DNA of 64,000 nucleotides from Massilia sp. 9096 (GTDB lineage: Bacteria; Pseudomonadota; Gammaproteobacteria; Burkholderiales; Burkholderiaceae_D), in contig NZ_JQNN01000001.1 of assembly GCF_000745265.1 (NCBI RefSeq), positions 4,650,001 through 4,714,000 of the forward strand, read 5' to 3'. The position numbers and the translations under genes were made by a program. Positions 26,615 to 34,132 of this stretch are shown here, piece after piece. Under the pieces are notes generated by a model. That model did no database searches and was not told the DNA's origin. It was given only the letters and a program-made list of their open reading frames with translations. Each line of letters starts with the position of its first letter. The stretch's first letter is position 1.

Positions 26615-27652
26615 CTAGCTCCTCGCCAGCCGGCGCGCGAACCGGGCCGCCAGCCGCCGCACCGGATGGCGCGGCCGGTTCGGGTCGAACAGCAGCGTGT
26701 GCAGCGCGCGGCTGTAGCGGAACGCCCGCCGCGCCAGCGCTTTCTGGTGCTGGCGCTGGCGGATCAGGCTGCGCAGCTGCGGCGCATCGGTGCGGCCGGC
26801 CAGGTGCGGGTCGGCGATCGCCAGCCAGTCGAGGTGCATCAGGTTGTTCAGGCGCTGGAATGGCGAGCCCGCCACCCAGCCGTATTTTTCGAAACGCAGG
26901 CCGATCTGCCAGGGATCGAGCAGCATCACTTCCTGGGCGAGAAAGCGCCGGTAGGCGGTCAGCACGTCCTCGGAGACGTCGTTGAGGAAGCGCGGGCAGG
27001 CATAGCCGTGCGAGCGCGCGAACTGCATGCAGACGTGCTGCTCGACCGCGTAGCGCGCGCGGAATTTGCGTTCGAAAAGCGACGAGCTGCTGGCATGCGC
27101 CTGGGTCTCGTACTGGCGCGCATCCTTGTTCGACATCGGCGCCGTCGACCAGTACTCGCGCAGCAGCGCGGTCGGCCCGAAGTGGAACCAGTCGCTCAGG
27201 TGGTAGGGCAGGCGTTCGAACAGCGTCGGGTCGAGCGTGAAGAAGGAGCAGGCGAGCAGGCGCTCGCGTCCCTGGTCGAGCTTGCGCTGCTCGAGGGCAT
27301 AGTCGATGAAGCCGGCGTGCTCGAGGAAGCAGTCGGTGCGCATCTTGACCGCATACGGCGTCGCGACCGCGGCCAGGCCGGCCTGGGTGCTCACGAGCTG
27401 GCGGTTGATGTTGTTGGCTTTCAGGTCGTCCAGCTTGAGCGGCGCCAGTCCGCCCGGATCGGCGCTCTCGACCACGGCGTCGACCGCGAGCCCGGGCGGC
27501 ACGTCGGCGCCTTCCCAGGTCGACAGGATGATGGGCGCGCCCGGCAATACCTTGCGGGTCAGCTTGAGGTTGCGCGCGAAGTCTTCGTGGTCGCGCGTGA
27601 CGTAGGGCTTGAACTGGCCCTGAAACACCAGCGTGATGTCAGCGGTCTTCAT
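26615..27652 (-). CDS. WavE-family lipopolysaccharide/capsule synthesis protein
   Basis: 345 residues from ATG 27652 (the TTG five codons upstream is less likely). It opens ADITLVFQGQFKPYVTRDHEDFARNLKLTRKVLPGAPIILSTWEGADV and continues NNINRQLVSTQAGL and YAVKMRTDCFLEHAGFIDYAL, the pattern of WavE proteins of LPS core and capsule loci (probable glycosyltransferases with a GT-A-like DxD-type acid, here RTDC). The C-terminus is strongly basic (RRLAARFARRLARS). It overlaps the upstream gene by 14 bases, suggesting translational coupling. Confidence 0.82.
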   Translation of the reverse strand: MKTADITLVFQGQFKPYVTRDHEDFARNLKLTRKVLPGAPIILSTWEGADVPPGLAVDAVVESADPGGLAPLKLDDLKANNINRQLVSTQAGLAAVATPYAVKMRTDCFLEHAGFIDYALEQRKLDQGRERLLACSFFTLDPTLFERLPYHLSDWFHFGPTALLREYWSTAPMSNKDARQYETQAHASSSSLFERKFRARYAVEQHVCMQFARSHGYACPRFLNDVSEDVLTAYRRFLAQEVMLLDPWQIGLRFEKYGWVAGSPFQRLNNLMHLDWLAIADPHLAGRTDAPQLRSLIRQRQHQKALARRAFRYSRALHTLLFDPNRPRHPVRRLAARFARRLARS

Positions 27653-28736
27653 GGGAAGGATGCGCAAGGCGCGGGTCGGGTGGCCGAATCGGCAGCGCGA
27701 CCCCGGCGGCCGGGCTGTCGCTGCGCTGCTCGCCGGGTAGCTTGCTCAGTTGTTCGCTCAGTTGTTCGCTCAGTTGGTCAATGTAGCGGCGCAGCCGATG
27801 CCCGGGACGGCGCGGCACGCGCTTGACGCCATACAGGCCATGGCGGTCGAACACCCGCCACCGGCTGGCCCCGTGGGGGTCGTCCGACAGCCACTCGTGC
27901 GGCGCCAGCGTGTCGGCCGCATCGGCGGCGATCAGATCGACCAGGCGCCGGTCGATGCGGTGAAAGCCCGAGCGGATCATCAGGAATTCGAGGGCGCGGC
28001 GCGGCAGGTAGCGTGCGTCCCCGGGCCGGCCGATGAGCGGATCGACGATGCGCAGCACGCGCCAGAAGCTGCGGTCGAACCGGTGCACTTCCGAAAACAC
28101 ATACGGCGTCCCGGCGACGCGCGCGCCACGCGCGTGCGCGACGGTCGACAGCCAGACTTCCTCGCGCGGATAGGCGACGGGCGCCGCCGCGCGCGCGGCG
28201 CTGCCGAGGATGGCGGCGACCTCGTACAGCAACCCGGCCTCGTAGCTCGACCCCTCGACCTGGGAGCCGACCAGGGGCGCGGGTACCTCGCCCAGCCGGC
28301 GGCACAGCGCCTGCAGCGCCGCATCGGCGAGCGCCGCTTTCGCAAAGCGCCAGCGGCTGCCGGGCCGGATCGGCCGCTGATGCAGGAAATTGCCCTCGCA
28401 TGCAAGGTAGCGGCCGAGCCCGGGCCGCACCAGCATGTCGTTCGAGGCGTGCAGGCAGATGCGCGTGCACTGCGGCGCATGGCGCCGTATCCAGTCGAGG
28501 TTGGCCAGGTGGGCCGGCAGGATGTCGCCCCAATCGGTGCGCAGGCGCAGGCCGTTGATGGCCGCATTCGTGCAGCCGGCGCCGGCCAGCACCCGTTCGA
28601 GCTCGTGGAGTGCGCAGCGTGCGTTGGCCGACACGTGCAGCACGACGCGCGCGTCGGGCAGGAAGGCGGCAAAATTGGCCAGCTGCCCGGCGATGACGCC
28701 AGGGCGGGTGTGCACCGGCAGCGACACGTAGATCAA
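27639..28736 (-). CDS. probable glycosyltransferase-like protein of the polysaccharide locus, family not recognised
   Basis: 365 residues starting MIYVSLPVHTRPGVIAGQLANFAAFLPDARVVLHVSANA, which has the beta-alpha-beta look of a Rossmann/GT-A start, then LRTDWGDILPAHLANLDWIR and RICLHASNDMLVRPGLG, where SND could play the role of a DxD-type site. There are no transmembrane segments. The last 45 residues are low-complexity (QLSEQLSEQLSKLPGEQ then a Pro/Arg tail), encoded by a tandem repeat. The tail overlaps WavE by 14 bases and the start overlaps the nucleotidyltransferase by 4, so it belongs to the operon. Its role is inferred from context. Confidence 0.65.
   Translation of the reverse strand: MIYVSLPVHTRPGVIAGQLANFAAFLPDARVVLHVSANARCALHELERVLAGAGCTNAAINGLRLRTDWGDILPAHLANLDWIRRHAPQCTRICLHASNDMLVRPGLGRYLACEGNFLHQRPIRPGSRWRFAKAALADAALQALCRRLGEVPAPLVGSQVEGSSYEAGLLYEVAAILGSAARAAAPVAYPREEVWLSTVAHARGARVAGTPYVFSEVHRFDRSFWRVLRIVDPLIGRPGDARYLPRRALEFLMIRSGFHRIDRRLVDLIAADAADTLAPHEWLSDDPHGASRWRVFDRHGLYGVKRVPRRPGHRLRRYIDQLSEQLSEQLSKLPGEQRSDSPAAGVALPIRPPDPRLAHPSHEDR
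27745..27780. repeat. 12-bp in-frame tandem repeat
   Basis: The unit GCTCAGTTGTTC is present about two and a half times, with a degenerate copy before it, encoding QLSE-QLSE-QLSK near the end of the preceding protein. Twelve-base units keep the frame, so copy-number change would alter only tail length. Confidence 0.75.
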
Positions 28737-29503
28737 GACGGGCTCCTCGTGGCGCGCAGCAGCGCCTCGTAGTCGGCAGGCGTGCCGGCGAACAGCACCT
28801 GCGCGGGCTGCACCTCGGCATACACGATGTGCTTGCCTGCCGCGATCAGGTCGTTGTACAGCGGCGCGATGTACGCCTCGCCCCAGCGCGCCAGATAGCT
28901 GCCGGCCTTGTCGGGGTCATCGGCGTCATCGGCATCGTACAAGGCGGCCTCGCAGGCGGCGGTGAAATCGGCGGCGCGTGCGAAGCAGTACAAGCCGGTG
29001 CAGCACAGCGCCGAAATCCGGCGTTTTTCGCTGGTCTCGGCGACGCGCCGGGTGAACGTCGCTGCCGGGCGTACGAACGACCAGTGCTCGCCATCCGCCC
29101 GCACCACGTCCAGGTAGCCGTCGGCATCCAGCGCCTCGGGCGGAAACGCGTAGCCGGGACGGATGGTGTCGATGTTGAAGATCAGCAGCGCGGCGTTGCT
29201 GTCGGATTGCGCCTGGCGCAGCCCGAGCAGGACGGTTTCGGCCTGGCCGCGCGTCGGCCGGTCGAGCGTGACGGTGCGGTAATCGCGGATGCCCAGGCGT
29301 TCGCATTCCGTCGCTATGAAGCGTTCGGCCTCGAATTCGCGGCGCGCGATGAACAGGAAGGATTCGCTGTCGAAGTAACGCTCGAAAGATCGCACGCAGC
29401 GTGCGAACAGCGACTCGCCCTGCAGCGGCAATTCATACTTGGGGCGCACGTAGCCGGCTTCACGAAAGCGCCGGCTTTGTCCCGCCATCGGGATGACGAT
29501 CAT
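28733..29503 (-). CDS. nucleotidyltransferase (sugar- or small-molecule-phosphate NTP transferase)
   Basis: 256 residues. The N-terminus IVIPMAGQSRRFREAGYVRPKYELPLQG holds the nucleotide-binding GxSxRF loop (about 8-13) and the catalytic-type Lys22. ALLIFNIDTIRP supplies the metal-binding Asp. The short single-domain form resembles capsule-locus enzymes such as Campylobacter Cj1416-type cytidylyltransferases and LicC-like enzymes more than hexose-1-phosphate enzymes. It probably activates a phosphorylated group with CTP or another NTP in the cytoplasm. Its start lies 44 bases inside the NTase-kinase gene. Confidence 0.78.
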   Translation of the reverse strand: MIVIPMAGQSRRFREAGYVRPKYELPLQGESLFARCVRSFERYFDSESFLFIARREFEAERFIATECERLGIRDYRTVTLDRPTRGQAETVLLGLRQAQSDSNAALLIFNIDTIRPGYAFPPEALDADGYLDVVRADGEHWSFVRPAATFTRRVAETSEKRRISALCCTGLYCFARAADFTAACEAALYDADDADDPDKAGSYLARWGEAYIAPLYNDLIAAGKHIVYAEVQPAQVLFAGTPADYEALLRATRSPS

Positions 29504-31130
29504 CGGATTTCCACTCCAGGTAAAGTCGGATGCCGTTGGCCATCAGGGCTTGCTGGCGCCGCGGATCGTCGGCGTGCAACGGCAGCATGGACAGGAACAG
29601 CAGCACCATCACGGGGTAGGACTGCCACTCGGCCGGCGTGCGGCCGGCGAAGGTGGCGCTGGCGAACAGGCGCTGTACCGGCAGGCAGCGCTCGGACAGC
29701 ATGCGCAAATGCAGGTCCTGGCCGTCGCGCCGCAGCAGGTAAAAGCCGGCGACGATGAAGTCGTACAGGCCGAGCACCGAGTGCGCCAGCTTGCCGAGGT
29801 CGTAGCGCAAATCGCCGAAACGGCTGGGCCGGCCCAGGGCATCGGTGCCGCGCGGATCGATGGTCTTGACGCGACCGGCGCGGAAGTCGAACAGGATATT
29901 GCTGAAGCAGAAGTCTCCGTGCAGGAAGGAGGGCACCGCCGGCGCCGCCAACAGCGCCTCCCCCGCTTCCTCGGCCATCGTGCGCAGCGCGGGCGCCGGG
30001 CGCTCGTTCAGGGTCCAGGCCGCGTCCAGGTCGATGTCGGCAGCGTCGGCATAGGCTTGCAGCCGCTGCATGGTCTTGTCGACATAGGTCTGGCGCGCGA
30101 AGTCGGCATCGAGCGGCACGGCCGGCAGGCTGCTGGCAGTGCGCAGGTAGGCGTCGCAGGCGCGCAGGATGCGGCGCCAGACCGGCTCGGGCAGGCGGCC
30201 GAAGACGTACAGTTCGCTCAGGGTGGCCAGGTGCAAGTACTCAAGCTGGTAACCGGCGAGCGGATCGCCGGCAAGCTGGTCATCCGCAAGCTGGTTGTCC
30301 GCAAGCCGGTCGCCATCGAGCATGGCGCCGTCGCGCGCCGCGCCGGCGGCCTCGGTGCGGCAGATGTAGGGCGCCAGGAAGGGCTTGATCGGGGCCGGCG
30401 CCTGTTCGAACCAGGACGCTTCGGCCAGGATCTTGGCGCTGTCGTCGCTCGATTTGGTGACCACGCCGTCGAGCACGCGCAGCTGGTTGAAGTGGCGCTG
30501 TGTGGTCATGACGCGCTTGGAATCGAAATACGTGTGCACGTGGCCGAAGTCGAGCCAGCGCGACACCTGCCAGTGCGCCAGCCCGCCGATGCGGCGGTCG
30601 TAGCCCTGGACCGCGGCGATGAAGTCGTCGGTGCCGGCCAGCTGCTCGGCCAGCAGCGCGGAATCGGCAAACGAAAACAGCCCGGTCCAGGCGCCGCCCG
30701 GCTGGCCGCTGGCCGGCGCTTCGTGGTGCCAGGCGTAGTATTCGTCGGTGTGGCCGATGGCGAGCCAGTCGCTGCCTTCGCGCAGCGGGTCGGTGACCAG
30801 CGTATCGCCGTACAGCAGGTCGAGCGGATCGCCGCTGCCGTCCTGCGCGACCCCGCTGCCCAGGAACTGGCGCACGGCCACCCCCAGCGGCGCCCCTGGC
30901 GTGGTGCGGAACACGCCGACGCCATGCTCGCGCAGCCCCAGCGCGTCGGCCTCGTCGAGGAGGAAATCTTCCGGCAGGGTCAGCCAGACGTGCGCGTGCG
31001 GGCGCGCGAACTGGCGGATCTGGTAGGTGTACAGGCGCCGGTTCCCGACCGGCAGGAACGCGGGCGGAATGCGGCCGAACTCCGAGGCCAGCTCGCTTTC
31101 CACATAAGCGCCGGAGGTGATGAGCAGCAT
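29460..31130 (-). CDS. fusion of a degenerate nucleotidyltransferase-like domain and an APH/choline-kinase-like phosphotransferase
   Basis: 556 residues. Residues 1-225 resemble a nucleotidyltransferase (LLITSGAYVESELASEFGRIPPAFLPVGNRRLYTYQIR) but lack both the glycine-rich GxGxRL loop and the Lys of the usual PK(A/P)LLPV. LLYGDTLVTD keeps the acidic metal-site pattern. Residues 300-556 form a kinase domain with the catalytic loop FLHGDFCFSNILFD (404-411, Brenner-type HxDxxxxN) and IDPRG (425-428) in the position of the metal-binding Asp. A linker at 272-297 is built of five-residue repeats. It starts directly at the HAD gene's stop. It probably phosphorylates a small alcohol or sugar destined for the polysaccharide. 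Confidence 0.75.
   Translation of the reverse strand: MLLITSGAYVESELASEFGRIPPAFLPVGNRRLYTYQIRQFARPHAHVWLTLPEDFLLDEADALGLREHGVGVFRTTPGAPLGVAVRQFLGSGVAQDGSGDPLDLLYGDTLVTDPLREGSDWLAIGHTDEYYAWHHEAPASGQPGGAWTGLFSFADSALLAEQLAGTDDFIAAVQGYDRRIGGLAHWQVSRWLDFGHVHTYFDSKRVMTTQRHFNQLRVLDGVVTKSSDDSAKILAEASWFEQAPAPIKPFLAPYICRTEAAGAARDGAMLDGDRLADNQLADDQLAGDPLAGYQLEYLHLATLSELYVFGRLPEPVWRRILRACDAYLRTASSLPAVPLDADFARQTYVDKTMQRLQAYADAADIDLDAAWTLNERPAPALRTMAEEAGEALLAAPAVPSFLHGDFCFSNILFDFRAGRVKTIDPRGTDALGRPSRFGDLRYDLGKLAHSVLGLYDFIVAGFYLLRRDGQDLHLRMLSERCLPVQRLFASATFAGRTPAEWQSYPVMVLLFLSMLPLHADDPRRQQALMANGIRLYLEWKSDDRHPDGGTKPALS
30240..30317. repeat. 15-bp degenerate tandem repeat encoding a pentapeptide linker
   Basis: It encodes DRLAD-NQLAD-DQLAG-DPLAG-YQLEY, five copies of x-x-L-A-(D/G), between the two domains of the fused protein. 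The DNA copies differ by a few bases, showing past unit duplication. Confidence 0.75.
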
Positions 31131-31511
31131 TTACGCACCTGTCTTCTCGAGCGCGAGCAGCGCGTGGATGTCCGACAGCGAGTGGCGCAGGAACTCCGAC
31201 GGACGGATCGATTTATCATCGACGTAGAAGCCTTCCCGCCCGCACCACGGCTTGCCGACGTGGATTTCGTCGAACGGCACCGCGTGTTTTTCGAGCCAGG
31301 CGACGATGACGGGCAGCGTGTAGGCGTTGATCTTGCCGATGTTGCCGTCATAGGTGCGCACGTTGCGGCTGGTGCTGATGACGATCTCGAAGCCGTCCGC
31401 CTGGTACTCGCGCAGGCGGGCGACGAGGGCGAGGTTGGGCAGCGCGTTCTCGTACCCGTCCTGGGCGGAGAGCGTAATGGTGTCGTCGAGGTCGATGATG
31501 AGCCGTTTCAT
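31131..31511 (-). CDS. HAD-superfamily phosphatase of capsule-locus type
   Basis: 126 residues. The HAD motif I is LIIDLDDTI (nucleophile Asp7, acid Asp9), motif II Ser/Thr in VISTSRNVRTY (Thr near 47), a Lys in HVGKPWCG and motif III FYVDDKSI. No cap domain is present, as in small capsular-biosynthesis HAD enzymes that sit beside nucleotidyltransferases in Campylobacter and Pasteurellaceae loci. It would dephosphorylate an intermediate. It is first of the three-gene phosphate-handling set, 45 bases downstream of the ABC exporter genes on the same strand. Confidence 0.85.
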   Translation of the reverse strand: MKRLIIDLDDTITLSAQDGYENALPNLALVARLREYQADGFEIVISTSRNVRTYDGNIGKINAYTLPVIVAWLEKHAVPFDEIHVGKPWCGREGFYVDDKSIRPSEFLRHSLSDIHALLALEKTGA

Positions 31512-31556
31512 GCTGCCAGCATAGCCCGCACGATCTGGCGCTTTGCTGATCCACGT

Positions 31557-32303
31557 CTATCGTGTGGAGGAACTCATGGCTTCGAGTTCGGATACGTCGA
31601 TCTCGCGTACCTGCCCGTGTTCGAGGCGCAGGAAGCGGCGGCAGTAGCGCTTCAGGGCTTGCATGTCGTGCGAGGCGAACACGAAGATGCGCACGGTGGC
31701 GATCAGGGCTTCCATGCGCTGCGCGGCGCGGGCCTGGAATTCGGCGTCGCCGGCGCCGAAGATCTCGTCGACCAGCAGGATGTCGGGCCGGGTCGAGGTC
31801 GCCACCGCGAACATCAGGCGCGTGGCCATCCCGGTGGAATAGGTGCGCACCGGCAGGCGCAGGAAGGGGCCGAGCTGGGTGAAGGCCTCGATTTCCGCCA
31901 TGCGCGCGCGGATTTCTTCCTGGCGCAGGCCGAGCAGCAGGCCCATGCGCTGGATGTTTTCGTAGCCGGACAGCTCGTTGTCCATGCCGGCGCCGAGTTC
32001 GAACACGGTCGCGACCCGGCCCTCGCGCAAGACGCGCCCGGCGGCCGGCCGGTAGACCCCGGCCATGGTGCGCAGCAGGGTGCTCTTGCCGGCCCCGTTG
32101 TGGCCGACCAGGCCGACCGCGTCGCCGTCGTCCAGGCGAAAACTGACGTCGCGCAGCGCGGTCACGATCTGCACCCCGGCGGCGCGCTCGATCCGTCCGC
32201 CGGTCGAGATGCGCGCCAGCTGGCTGCGCAGCGACTTGGCGCGCACGTCGTAGACCGGGTACTGCACCGTCACGTCCGTCAATTCGAGGCGCGCCATCGT
32301 CAT
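31557..32303 (-). CDS. polysaccharide ABC exporter, ATP-binding subunit (KpsT/Wzt type)
   Basis: 248 residues. Walker A GLVGHNGAGKST (66-75), signature YSTGM, Walker B DILLVDEIFGAGD and the switch His in FASHDM. The N-terminal DVRAKSLRSQLARISTGG extension before the first strand is typical of Wzt/KpsT proteins. It stops at 248 residues, so the C-terminal carbohydrate-binding domain found in O-antigen Wzt is absent, favouring a capsule-type exporter or one not reading the chain end. It follows the permease by 7 bases, with ACGGAG as ribosome site. Confidence 0.93.
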   Translation of the reverse strand: MTMARLELTDVTVQYPVYDVRAKSLRSQLARISTGGRIERAAGVQIVTALRDVSFRLDDGDAVGLVGHNGAGKSTLLRTMAGVYRPAAGRVLREGRVATVFELGAGMDNELSGYENIQRMGLLLGLRQEEIRARMAEIEAFTQLGPFLRLPVRTYSTGMATRLMFAVATSTRPDILLVDEIFGAGDAEFQARAAQRMEALIATVRIFVFASHDMQALKRYCRRFLRLEHGQVREIDVSELEAMSSSTR

Positions 32304-32310
32304 CGCTCCG

Positions 32311-33117
32311 TTACAGCCAGTAGGCGATGCGGTCGCGCTTGGCGTTGAACAGCCACAGCGTGAAGGCCCAGCCGGCCAGCGCCATCAGGCAGACCGCCAG
32401 CACCACGAAGCCGGGCGGCGCCGCGCCCAGCAGCGGATAGCGCACGATCTCGATCAGGTGGCTGAGCGGATTGAGCCAGACGAAGCGGCCGTTGAAGGGC
32501 AGGTAGCTGGGGCGGTAGAACACGGGACTCAGGAACATCAGCAGCGGCATCGCCGCGCCGATCACGTATTCGAGGTCGCGGTAGCGCGCACCGAGCATGG
32601 CGAACAGCAGCGCCATCCAGAACAGGTTGAGCGCGACCAGCAGCAGGCCGGGGAGGGCCAGCAGCGTGACCCAGCCGACCGGCAGCCGGAAGATCAGGAC
32701 CACGGCGACGAATACCGGCAGGTTGTGCAGCAGGTTGATCAGGTGCTTGAGCAGCGTCTGGATCGGCGGCATCGACAGCGGGACGCTGAGGTTGCGCAGG
32801 ATCGCGCCCTGGCGCCAGTAAGTAGTGGTCGCCTCCAGGATGCAGGCGCTCAGCAATTGCCACATGATCAGGCCGGCGGTCAGCGACGGGACGAAGACGG
32901 CGCGGTCCATGTGCAGCAGCTCGCTCCACACCAGCCCCAGGCCGAGGGTGCCGGCGGCGGTGCCGAGCGTGATCCAGAAGGGGCCGAGCACGCTGCGGCG
33001 GTAGCGCGCGCGCAGGTCGCCGGCGGCCATGAAGGCGATCACGTGCAGCAGCCTGGCGGCGCGATGGAGGTCGGCGAGCGCCGGGCCGGCGGCCGTCCTG
33101 CGGGCGGTCATGAACAT
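32311..33117 (-). CDS. polysaccharide ABC exporter, permease (KpsM/Wzm type)
   Basis: 268 residues from the ATG at 33117 (33111 also possible; the frame stays open further upstream without a good start). Six hydrophobic segments. It shows DLRARYRRSVLGPFWITLG at about 47-65, the ABC-2 exporter cytoplasmic elbow, and VIGAAMPLLMFLSPVFYRPSYLPFNGRFVWLNPLSHLIEIVRYPLLG near the end, typical of Wzm. It carries polysaccharide or lipid-linked glycan across the inner membrane with the ATPase. Divergent from the methyltransferase gene at 33284; the 166 bases between probably contain both promoters. Confidence 0.92.
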   Translation of the reverse strand: MFMTARRTAAGPALADLHRAARLLHVIAFMAAGDLRARYRRSVLGPFWITLGTAAGTLGLGLVWSELLHMDRAVFVPSLTAGLIMWQLLSACILEATTTYWRQGAILRNLSVPLSMPPIQTLLKHLINLLHNLPVFVAVVLIFRLPVGWVTLLALPGLLLVALNLFWMALLFAMLGARYRDLEYVIGAAMPLLMFLSPVFYRPSYLPFNGRFVWLNPLSHLIEIVRYPLLGAAPPGFVVLAVCLMALAGWAFTLWLFNAKRDRIAYWL

Positions 33118-33283
33118 GGGGCGGTGGCGAAGTGGCGGCTGGAAGCGCCGATTCTCCGGCAGCCGTACCCGATTCGACTGATCTTGCGCAATCTCGGGCG
33201 ATCGAGCTGCAACCGCCGCGCCGCGCCGCGCTCTTAACTCATGTTTGAACCAGCGGATCGAGCGGACGACCGGAGGAGCGGCA

Positions 33284-34132
33284 ATGAGCGAGCACCTGAC
33301 CCAATACGCGCGCATGCAGAAGGCGTACTACGACGAGGCGCCGCTGGCGGTCGAGGACATCGTCGGCAACTACGAGTTTCACGAGAACTTTCCTTACGAG
33401 ACGCACCTGCTGCACCGCTACGGCGACATCCGCAAACCCGTGCTGCCCGATGCGGCCCGCGCGCGCGGCTTCGAGATCGGCTGCGGCGAAGGGCGCATGG
33501 TGCGCCGCATGGCGCGCCTGCTGGCGCAGGTCGACGGCGCCGACATCTCGGAAAAGATGGTGCGGGCGGCGCGCGCACGCACCCCCGGCGCCGAGATCTT
33601 CCTCAGCGCCGGCGCCGACTGCGGCGCCGCAGCGTCGAGCAGCTACGATTTCGCCTACTGCGCCATCTCGCTCCAGCACATCTGCGTGCACGACACGCGC
33701 GCCCGCATCCTCGACGACATCGTGCGCATCCTGAAGCCGGGCGCCTGCGCCACGCTGCAGTTCTTCTTCTCCAAATACTATCCGTATTGCCGCACCGCGG
33801 CGCCGCCGGTCAACGAAGCCTTCCTGGTCGACGTCCACCACCTCGACCGGCGCCATGCGCGCTGGTTCGAAAACCGCTGGGACGCCGCCGCCACCAACAG
33901 CGCCTGCGACGTCGCCTTCGGTACCCAGGACATTCCCGAGGTGCTGGCCGATTTCCGGCGCTGGTTCGGGCACGCCGAAGTCTGGTTCCACGACCTCTCG
34001 ATCGGCCGCCCTGAATCGCGCGGCAGCGGCCGTCCGGCGCTGCTGGCGCCGACGCACCCGAACTGCCACGGCTGGGAAGACACCTGGTTCACCCACATGG
34101 CGTTTTTCCACCTGCGCGAGCCCCGCAAATGA
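33284..34132 (+). CDS. class I SAM-dependent methyltransferase
   Basis: 282 residues. ATG at 33284 has CGGAGGAG six bases upstream. Motif I is FEIGCGEGRMVRRM (about 67-80), the acidic ribose-binding residue is in QVDGADIS, and AYCAISLQHI and ILKPGACATLQFFFS correspond to motifs II/III. There are no membrane segments. Beside glycosyltransferases it probably methylates a sugar, or caps the chain end; KpsMT-type and Wzm/Wzt systems often use such caps to set chain length. Stop overlaps the next start (ATGA). Confidence 0.85.
   Translation: MSEHLTQYARMQKAYYDEAPLAVEDIVGNYEFHENFPYETHLLHRYGDIRKPVLPDAARARGFEIGCGEGRMVRRMARLLAQVDGADISEKMVRAARARTPGAEIFLSAGADCGAAASSSYDFAYCAISLQHICVHDTRARILDDIVRILKPGACATLQFFFSKYYPYCRTAAPPVNEAFLVDVHHLDRRHARWFENRWDAAATNSACDVAFGTQDIPEVLADFRRWFGHAEVWFHDLSIGRPESRGSGRPALLAPTHPNCHGWEDTWFTHMAFFHLREPRK

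Noticed and set aside
28733..31511. O-methyl phosphoramidate (MeOPN) capsule pathway
   Set aside because: The NTase resembles the first-step enzyme type, but the L-glutamine kinase, glutamine amidotransferase and MeOPN transferase genes are not present.
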